Shown here: piece by piece, positions 27,948 to 35,067 of the stretch
Layout of the letters: the number at the start of each line of letters is the position of its first letter
How positions within the stretch are numbered: position 1 is the first letter of the stretch
From: a virus
Length of the DNA stretch: 37,872 nucleotides
Strand: one strand, 5' to 3'
IMG/VR virus record: IMGVR_UViG_3300047491_000158
Span: 1-37,872 of that record
Notes under the pieces: model-generated
Seen by the model: only the letters and a program-made list of their open reading frames with translations
What the model was told of the DNA's origin: nothing
The model's database searches: none
Position numbers and translations under genes: made by a program

Positions 27948-30900
27948 TTTTTCACCTGATCAGTTGCGATGTTCCACGCATTTTCAATTTCATTAGTTAA
28001 TTGGTCAGCCTTGTTCGCTAATTGATCGGCTTGTTGCTCATAAGAAGCGGCAACAGATTGTATTACAGATACCAAGTTACTTCCTTGTGTGTCTAACACC
28101 TTACCCCGTAATGCTGCCTGTGAAGCCTGCCAATTGGCAGTAAGCCTCATGCTGTTAGCAATAAGTTGTTTGGTCGGCTGGTCAGTATCATTAGCAACAA
28201 GTGCTTGTGGAATGGCTGTTCCGGGTGAGGCGTATTTAATAAACTCTGCTTGTGACACAGAATCCAACAACACGCTGGCTTCTGCCAAACGGCAAGAACA
28301 TACCTTACCTTGTTGGTCTGCGGGTTTCAATGATGCTAAAGAATAAGCGGCATTGTTAATAGGAAGTTTTTGTACTCCATCTTTACCTTTGTCAGCAATC
28401 CAGTTGGCTAGGTTCATTTGTATCATATTCGGGTCGCCTGTTTTAACTGCCAATCCTAAATCAAGTAATTGTGTGTCACTTAATTTACCATTTAAGTTGG
28501 CAACGACCTCTTTTTCATTAGTAGTAGCTGCATCAGTACTTCTTAATGTTTCTGATTTGGTTACCAAGTTGCCTCTGGCATCTTTCATTGGTTTTCCGTC
28601 AGCACCTGTTACGTTAGTCTTAACCATTAAAGGTTTTCCTTCAATATAAGAATCTATCAATTGCGTTATCAAACTCTTATCCAATAGACTTACAGGGTCT
28701 TGGTTTGCCAGCACATCAAACACTCCATCGGGTTCTATGGTAATATCCCGGCCATAACGATAAAGGCCATAAACTTCATAACCATTAGCATCAGACACAG
28801 GAATAACAGGTGTAAATCCTAACTTCTCCTGATTGCTGGTTGTCGCCTGTTGTAATTGAGTAACCGGCTGTACCGTTATATTAAAAAAAGCTGCTATGGA
28901 TTGATTAAATGCGGCCATAGTTTTCTGAAAATCTGCGGGTTCTGTTGTTTCTTGTAAATCTAATGCCCAAGCATTTTTATTTTGCACAAGATTGTTAGCA
29001 ACACTAGCACCGTAAAATTTACTCAAAGTTGTCCAAACACTAGATAATGATTTTTGCTCTGAATAAACAAAAGCATCACCTTTCTTGCCGGTGTTGCCCA
29101 TATAATTGTAAGATGAAATAGGGAGGTCAGTATTAACAGAATAACCCCCGTCCGTAACGATAACAGTTGGTACTTCAAGAGCCTGTACGGGATTTGTAAT
29201 TATAGAATCAGAAGCCTTAATAGCAGCTTCGGAAGCAGCTTTTAAGGACGCTTGCACTCCTGCAAACCAATCTCCCATAACTTCATTAAGTGTTGCGCTG
29301 GATGCCGCACTATTTCTGCGGGATGCCGTTTCAATTGCACTTTGTTTTATTGCATTGATAAGTGGTAAATCTACAAATTGCACATTAGAAGCTTGTGTCG
29401 TATTAGTTACAGGAACCTTAAAAGATGACCGTGTAACAGCATAACCAAATTGACGGAACTCGCTCGTAGGCACAACAGCATAAGGCTCATCTTTTTTACC
29501 CGTAGCGATAGTAACCCCGTTCTTTGGCTTACCTACACCTAATGAGGCTTCTGGCAGTAAACCATCAGTTCTTTTAACAGGGTTCTTCAAAAACATTTTT
29601 ACGTTGGCAGGGTTTTTTAATTCAGCATCGGCAGTATACGTCATACCGTTATTGTCGAAAGTCAGTAGTTTCTGACCTTGTTGTAAAGGCTCTGGATGGG
29701 AGCAAGAATAATATCTATAATCTCCTGATATATCAACTCCGCTGAAAGAGGCTTTCTTGTTTGACAAGAGATTCAATAGTGTTGTTGTGGATGCCTTATC
29801 TATATAATCCCAACTGATTCCTGTCGTAAGCCCATATTTTTCAGTCATAATTTTAAGCACTTTATCCAAAGCGGCTATGTTTATTTTAGTCGCTCCGGTT
29901 AAAGTCTGGTTGAAGTCATTTTCCACACTAGCTATTTGCTGTGTTAGTTTCTGTTGTTCAGCCTTACGAGTTGCGATTTGGGTATTAATATTATTTTTTG
30001 CTTCTTGATCTGTTGGTGAATCTGTTAACCCAACCTTTCCTTTTGCAAGATTGTTTATCTCTGTTTGTAATTTGCTGATTTGTTTTTGGTATTCTGCTTG
30101 TTTCGCAGAAATACTAGCCTGATTTGCCGCATAGTTTTTAGCGGCAGCAGTCAAGTTTATGACGTTATTTATATTTGATTTCTTGGGCGGGTCTTGGAAA
30201 GAGAATACTATGTCTGTTGTGTCACTATCAGACATAACATAAGTCCCATCTTCATTGACTCTCAATATCTTCGATGTAACAGCCGCACTTATGAATCTTT
30301 GCAATACTTCAGGGTCGTCTAACTTGTTTAGAGCAACACCCCTTAAAGTTTCAACAGGGCTTAAATTATCAGGGTCAAGAGCCATCACTACATTAGGGAA
30401 CCCAACCATATGTATTTTGCCACCGCCATCTAATGTCGTTAGAGGCTTTTTTGGCAGGGTGGGATTGCTTAAATCTATAGCTTCTATCCCCTCTTTAGTT
30501 GGGTCACCGGGAGCAAAAAACTTCGCCCGTTTTGCTACCAACTGCAAAGTGGTAGAACATTGACCACCCATACTGAAACTGTGTGATACAGAGGTCACAT
30601 AATAATAAGTGTCTATGCAAGAAATGTAAACTGGATATCCAGGTCTGATTTCAGGACGAAGAGGAATAGTAACTGATCCAGCGTTCATACCGGCATTAAG
30701 TATTGCCATTTGGCTAATAGCCATGTGCTGTACCCCTAGTGGGTCAGATACAGCCGTAGTTTCAAAAGAACCCTCACGCCAACCGAATTGACTAATCAGC
30801 TTGTAATCAAAGAAATCACCACCCGGCTTATATTCATTCTCTAAACCTAATTGAATACCGGCAATCGTTTCTCCCTTGCCCCTCATATAAGTCACAGAGG

Positions 30901-32950
30901 GTTCTTTCTCATCGAAAGTCAAATTGATAATATCAATATCTTCTATGCGATAAACTCGGGACGACTTGGTATCCAGATTATACATAGGCGGCTTGAACAC
31001 AAAGTCACCATCAACGTCTTGGTAAAACTCAAAACCTGTGACTTTCAAGACATTCTGGATAACATCCATTTTAGTTTCGTAGGTGCTTTCAAAAAGGGAT
31101 AATTGCCCCAACTTGCCGGGGTCCCAAGCATAAGCTATCATGTCCAATACATTAGCCGTTAGTTCACCGCCTTTAACATCTTTCTTACTTATGGTGCCAT
31201 ACTTGAAGTCATCTTCGGCAAATAGACTGAAGCCGTCTATATTACTATCCGACCCTTGACCGGCTGGTTTGAATTTTGCTCTTAATGCTCCTGTCTTGTT
31301 CTTGCTGTTAACACGCCCTAAAACTTCTGCCTGAATAGAGTTATAAAGTTTGCCTGTAACACCGTGCATACGCAACTTGGCTATTCGTGTACTGAAACGC
31401 TTTTCCCAATACTTTTGAATCAAAGAATACATTTGAGCTTGTAATACGCTGGCATCTATATTTGTTTTTTGTTGAATAGCAGCAGATACGCCTGCGGCAT
31501 CTCCGACTGTATTGTGAACAAGATAGTAAACAATACTGTAAGGAGTCCAACCTGTTGTTTTGGGGCCTGCAAATTGAATATCGTTACCGGAATTTGGGGG
31601 TTTGTTTGCTATAACGGCACCTTGCATAGCTGTCTTTTGGAACTGCCAAAAGTGTAACATAGATTGACATTGAACAGTTATCGTTTGAACACCTACGCTT
31701 TGTGTGCAGCCTACTTGTATGATGATTCCATGAAAGACTTGGTAGTAAGGGTAAGCAAGCACTTTCTCAATGTCTTTATTATTCAAGCCAGATTTTTCAA
31801 GGAGAGAGGGGCCTAATTTGGGGTCTTTTAGAGGTTTTATATCTTTAGGGTTTGTACCTGTATTTAATTCTTCAGGAGGTGGAGGCAAATTATCTGCTCC
31901 CGCAGGAGTCAAACCTTTACCGGCATATTCGGATACTTTATCTGCATTAAGAGCTTTAGCAGGCCCATAACAATTAACTGTGTCAGAAGGTTTAAAATTC
32001 CAATAACTATTTTTTTCTTGGAGACTACCATCAGTACTCCATTTAGGAGGAGGGTAACTGCCCATGCTACCGGGATGATAAAAATGAGTTGTATTATAAC
32101 CATTGTCAGTTCCATCAGATGCTCTTTTTTGAAGTTCAGAAATAACAAGATCGCCATAGTTAGCTAACTCGCTAGGGGTGGGAGCCTGCGCTGTGCTGTA
32201 ACCCGGAACATAACCGTTTGGACCTGCTTCATATTGAGGTATTGTTCTATTCGAACCGCTACCTCCCATCGCAATATCCCAAATAGATTTATCATTTTGA
32301 ACTTGTCTGTTAAATAAAGTGGCAATTACCATAGGTTGTTGAGCAGGTAAGGTTCCTACTTCTGATTTAGTGACAATGATAGCAGTTAACACATCTAAAG
32401 AAACACCTATCCGTTCAGCCCAATCTTGCATTTCTTCTTTTGTATAAGAAGTGTATGTAAATTCATTTCCAGCAGGGTCTGTTATAACATATTTAGTTCC
32501 TTCTGGTGGTTCTGCTTCCCAATTCGGTGTGCTATTATTAGTAAAACCCCCTCCGTTACGGATTAGGGTTGCCCCCGAGGTACTAACAGCACCTTGATAT
32601 TGTGGTTCTGCTATGGTCGAATACATCCCTTTAACAGCAAAGTACCCCCTATAATAAATGTTCACTTCCAAGCCGGGAGTGATAATAAACTGTGCATCTC
32701 TGATAAATGCTTCGTTGCCGTGCATAGGAACAGACAAAGAAAAGTTAGCAGACATAGAACCCGGCTCTACCCCTGCTTCTACTGAAACTTCTGTCACATA
32801 CTTCTGTACATCTAGATTTCCTTTGCACTTGGGGCAACCGGGGATTGACAAATCACCATTGATGTAAACAAGTGCATCTGGGGTTTGTTGGACAACTTTC
32901 TTTGTCCTCATCTTCCAAGAGCCGATATAAGGTCTTGACTCTATGCTCAT
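27944..32950 (-). CDS. Baseplate hub (gp27/gpD-like) with inserted SleB-like cell-wall hydrolase and long C-terminal extension
   Basis: 1,668 residues. Residues 1-115 and about 400-810 show the hub fold: SMSANFSLSVP, GLEVNIYYRGYF, YYQVFHGIIIQVG, TITVQCQSMLHFWQ and, at the end, YVTSVSHSFSMGGQCSTTLQ. Between them, about 165-320, sits a domain like SleB/Hydrolase_2 lytic enzymes: TAIIVTKSEVGTLP with likely catalytic E197, TLFNRQ (211-216), PTPSELANYGDLVISEL and TTHFYHPGSM (287-296). It is bounded by a Gly/Asn-rich linker and a PPPPEE linker (356-361). A CPKC pair (C39, C42) may bind metal. After the hub fold come some 850 further residues, starting with a coiled-coil candidate (about 930-985, AEYQKQISKLQTEINNLAKG); they match nothing I know. 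The hub is the trimeric centre of the baseplate; the inserted enzyme would open peptidoglycan during penetration. ATG at 32950 follows AGGGG by 8 nt. Confidence 0.85.
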   Translation of the reverse strand: MSIESRPYIGSWKMRTKKVVQQTPDALVYINGDLSIPGCPKCKGNLDVQKYVTEVSVEAGVEPGSMSANFSLSVPMHGNEAFIRDAQFIITPGLEVNIYYRGYFAVKGMYSTIAEPQYQGAVSTSGATLIRNGGGFTNNSTPNWEAEPPEGTKYVITDPAGNEFTYTSYTKEEMQDWAERIGVSLDVLTAIIVTKSEVGTLPAQQPMVIATLFNRQVQNDKSIWDIAMGGSGSNRTIPQYEAGPNGYVPGYSTAQAPTPSELANYGDLVISELQKRASDGTDNGYNTTHFYHPGSMGSYPPPKWSTDGSLQEKNSYWNFKPSDTVNCYGPAKALNADKVSEYAGKGLTPAGADNLPPPPEELNTGTNPKDIKPLKDPKLGPSLLEKSGLNNKDIEKVLAYPYYQVFHGIIIQVGCTQSVGVQTITVQCQSMLHFWQFQKTAMQGAVIANKPPNSGNDIQFAGPKTTGWTPYSIVYYLVHNTVGDAAGVSAAIQQKTNIDASVLQAQMYSLIQKYWEKRFSTRIAKLRMHGVTGKLYNSIQAEVLGRVNSKNKTGALRAKFKPAGQGSDSNIDGFSLFAEDDFKYGTISKKDVKGGELTANVLDMIAYAWDPGKLGQLSLFESTYETKMDVIQNVLKVTGFEFYQDVDGDFVFKPPMYNLDTKSSRVYRIEDIDIINLTFDEKEPSVTYMRGKGETIAGIQLGLENEYKPGGDFFDYKLISQFGWREGSFETTAVSDPLGVQHMAISQMAILNAGMNAGSVTIPLRPEIRPGYPVYISCIDTYYYVTSVSHSFSMGGQCSTTLQLVAKRAKFFAPGDPTKEGIEAIDLSNPTLPKKPLTTLDGGGKIHMVGFPNVVMALDPDNLSPVETLRGVALNKLDDPEVLQRFISAAVTSKILRVNEDGTYVMSDSDTTDIVFSFQDPPKKSNINNVINLTAAAKNYAANQASISAKQAEYQKQISKLQTEINNLAKGKVGLTDSPTDQEAKNNINTQIATRKAEQQKLTQQIASVENDFNQTLTGATKINIAALDKVLKIMTEKYGLTTGISWDYIDKASTTTLLNLLSNKKASFSGVDISGDYRYYSCSHPEPLQQGQKLLTFDNNGMTYTADAELKNPANVKMFLKNPVKRTDGLLPEASLGVGKPKNGVTIATGKKDEPYAVVPTSEFRQFGYAVTRSSFKVPVTNTTQASNVQFVDLPLINAIKQSAIETASRRNSAASSATLNEVMGDWFAGVQASLKAASEAAIKASDSIITNPVQALEVPTVIVTDGGYSVNTDLPISSYNYMGNTGKKGDAFVYSEQKSLSSVWTTLSKFYGASVANNLVQNKNAWALDLQETTEPADFQKTMAAFNQSIAAFFNITVQPVTQLQQATTSNQEKLGFTPVIPVSDANGYEVYGLYRYGRDITIEPDGVFDVLANQDPVSLLDKSLITQLIDSYIEGKPLMVKTNVTGADGKPMKDARGNLVTKSETLRSTDAATTNEKEVVANLNGKLSDTQLLDLGLAVKTGDPNMIQMNLANWIADKGKDGVQKLPINNAAYSLASLKPADQQGKVCSCRLAEASVLLDSVSQAEFIKYASPGTAIPQALVANDTDQPTKQLIANSMRLTANWQASQAALRGKVLDTQGSNLVSVIQSVAASYEQQADQLANKADQLTNEIENAWNIATDQVKK

Positions 32951-32951
32951 A

Positions 32952-34358
32952 TTATTTACCCCTAGTAAACAAGAATAAACCTTTACCTGTCGCTTGTTCT
33001 ACCTGTCGCTTTTGTGTACTGCTATTAGCCGATGAAAACCCGCCACTTTGGGCTTCTGGTTGATTCAGGGATTCCAACCCCTTACCCACTCTTGAACCTT
33101 TGGGTAGGAAAGGAGTGTTCATAACTGTCAACCCTTGAGAACTCAAACGAGGATAACCGTCCCCATCTATTCCAATAGAATAATTTCCCGGTTGATTTCT
33201 GGCTTGGTTCTGTATGCCAGCATAACGAGGGTCACTTAAACTTGGGATGGGAGATTTCATAGGCAGAACGGTAAACACTTGCTGTGCCAAATCTACCATG
33301 CTTGATGCTACAAATTCAATACTAAACTCCATCCCGCCTTGCTGTGTGTTTTCATCATAGGCGTATGTGAAAGACTCCATGTGTCCGTAGTAAATCCAAT
33401 TATCATAGCGAATAGATAAAGCCCCTACAAAGTGATTGGCAAAAGACCTTCCTATCGTGTCATAAATATAACCGTTGTTACGGTAAAAATGATACATATT
33501 CATCCAGTTCTGCCAAGCCGCTGAATCCCTTTTGCTTGAGAACTGATAACCACGTTGACCTGATACGAACCCACCACATTTGGCTGTGATAGATAATTTA
33601 ACCTGTTCTTCACCCCACGCTTGAAAAATGTAACCATAACGGGAACGATCACTAAACTGTTGGACTTTCGTATAGTTAATAGTCAAAGATGAGGGGTTAA
33701 TCAACATGACCAAAGGCGGTGTGTTAAGGGATACCGATAACTGCCAAGCAATATCCACAGCCGCATACATATCTGCTATGGCAGGTTCCCCCAACCGTCC
33801 TATTTTATTGCCTTGATTATCTGTTTTCTCTCCCGTAGATGTGATATTAGAACTAACCCCACCCGAACTATTTTGAGTGATAAACTCCCCCACAGAACCT
33901 ACGTTATACTTGAGATTACTTAAACCAGAAGCATTAAGTGCCACTCTTGATGCTGTGTAACCGTCATTATTAAGAGGGGCAGAGGCCGCAGAGATAGCAT
34001 CAGGTGACCAGATGCCGTTAGCCTTTTGCTGATTTAAGAAGCCTCCATCTTCACCGTAAACCAAAGGCGGTTCAAGTTGGACAATAAAAGGTGAAAGCTG
34101 CCGAAGCATCGGCTTGGTGGCATTGATAGGAACGGTAGTATTCTGCTCATAGTCTATTTTAAGATTGGGGCCAACCTGCATCCCCCTATAAGCCAACGGA
34201 TGCAAGCCCTGATAAGCCTGTGATGCACCTGTTTTTTGGACAGCCGAAGTAAAGCGTGTTTCTTCATTTTGAGAAGCTGCCGCTATATCACGGGTTTCAG
34301 GGGGGACAATAACCGGATATTGAGTTGTTCCTTCTTGTGGTAAATTAGCCAACGTCAC
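32952..34358 (-). CDS. Tail tube/hub adaptor candidate, larger of two paralogues
   Basis: 468 residues. Residues about 215-365 share a domain with the 240-residue protein encoded just upstream: NPSSLTINYTKV (221-232), FQAWGEEQVKLSI, RNNGYIYDTIG (303-313) and DNWIYYGHMESF (329-340). The first 210 residues are polar and unmatched; the C-terminal 90 are Ser/Gln/Gly-rich and probably disordered. Located between tape measure and hub, it occupies the place of Mu gp43 or T4 gp48/54/53-type proteins, which join hub, tube and tape measure. No LysM motif is obvious. Start choice is open: GTG at 34358 overlaps the previous gene by 14 nt but leaves only 2 nt after GGGGAGG, whereas the in-frame TTG at 34352 has the usual 8 nt. 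The hub gene starts 1 nt after its stop. Confidence 0.68.
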   Translation of the reverse strand: MTLANLPQEGTTQYPVIVPPETRDIAAASQNEETRFTSAVQKTGASQAYQGLHPLAYRGMQVGPNLKIDYEQNTTVPINATKPMLRQLSPFIVQLEPPLVYGEDGGFLNQQKANGIWSPDAISAASAPLNNDGYTASRVALNASGLSNLKYNVGSVGEFITQNSSGGVSSNITSTGEKTDNQGNKIGRLGEPAIADMYAAVDIAWQLSVSLNTPPLVMLINPSSLTINYTKVQQFSDRSRYGYIFQAWGEEQVKLSITAKCGGFVSGQRGYQFSSKRDSAAWQNWMNMYHFYRNNGYIYDTIGRSFANHFVGALSIRYDNWIYYGHMESFTYAYDENTQQGGMEFSIEFVASSMVDLAQQVFTVLPMKSPIPSLSDPRYAGIQNQARNQPGNYSIGIDGDGYPRLSSQGLTVMNTPFLPKGSRVGKGLESLNQPEAQSGGFSSANSSTQKRQVEQATGKGLFLFTRGK

Positions 34359-35067
34359 TACCTCCCCTAGTATTTGTTACGGAGGCAGGCATTCTTACTG
34401 TTGTTTCATTAGTGTTTTGTGTTAAAGGTGACACATTTTCAGTCAGATTCTTATAAGGCATAGACCGGAATCTTTGAACTTCACTCTCTACTTGAAACGA
34501 AGCTGTGAGGGAAAACATATAAGGCTGTTCTACTGTTTCTGTCACGTTGAAGTTATTGAACCAACCGTAGTAAATTCCCCCATCAAAAGTCACTTTGATA
34601 AAACCTTGAAAAACTATCTGCCCCGAAGCATCATAGATACTGCCATTGTTATGAAACAACGCAAGCATATCTAGATACTTGTCATAGGCAATAGTTTCTC
34701 GTCTATTGCCTTCTGTATTGATTGCACCCAATCCCCCTGTGATATTAGACATACCCGAATAGAGGCGTACAAAGCCTCCTGTAGCCATGTTAAACTCGAT
34801 AGTGCTTAACCCTTCACCCCAATGCTGTTCTACGAAGCCACCTCTTGTATTGATGCGCTGGATGACTTTAGCGTAGTTGAGAGACATAGAAGCAGGGTTG
34901 ACATGAAGCACCATCACAACATTGTCAGGAAGGATGCTGGTTTCATGATCGGGGGCAAGTATATCAAAGACAACTGGTTTCCTGTTTAATTCAGGAACAT
35001 AACCATCAGAGGGCGCACGGAAAGCCGACTTGAAGATTGGAATTGGCTTTTGTTTACCTATGTTCAT
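34345..35067 (-). CDS. Tail tube/hub adaptor candidate, smaller paralogue
   Basis: 240 residues, almost entirely the domain shared with the following 468-residue protein: NPASMSLNYAKV (57-68), TRGGFVEQHWGEGLSTI (74-90), NNGSIYDASG (140-149) and GGIYYGWFNNF (163-173). Both copies end with a strand containing FQVE or IEFV and a short Met/Pro-rich tail. The pair looks like a gene duplication followed by growth of the second copy. The position after the tape measure and before the hub suggests tube-terminator or hub-adaptor rings stacked on the hub. The ATG at 35067 overlaps the tape-measure stop (ATGA). The nearest purine-rich site (AGGGA) is about 13 nt away, so translation probably depends on coupling. 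Function is inferred from position. Confidence 0.7.
   Translation of the reverse strand: MNIGKQKPIPIFKSAFRAPSDGYVPELNRKPVVFDILAPDHETSILPDNVVMVLHVNPASMSLNYAKVIQRINTRGGFVEQHWGEGLSTIEFNMATGGFVRLYSGMSNITGGLGAINTEGNRRETIAYDKYLDMLALFHNNGSIYDASGQIVFQGFIKVTFDGGIYYGWFNNFNVTETVEQPYMFSLTASFQVESEVQRFRSMPYKNLTENVSPLTQNTNETTVRMPASVTNTRGGSDVG
34361..34367 (-). promoter_or_regulatory. Strong ribosome-binding site for the 468-residue gene
   Basis: GGGGAGG on the minus strand inside the 3' end of the 240-residue gene. It is 2 nt from GTG at 34358 and 8 nt from TTG at 34352, so spacing favours the TTG and would shorten the protein by two residues. Confidence 0.6.

Noticed and set aside
27944-27960. Frameshift between hub and spike genes
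   Set aside because: The junction is a normal ATGA overlap with an AGGTGA ribosome site and no slippery sequence evident.
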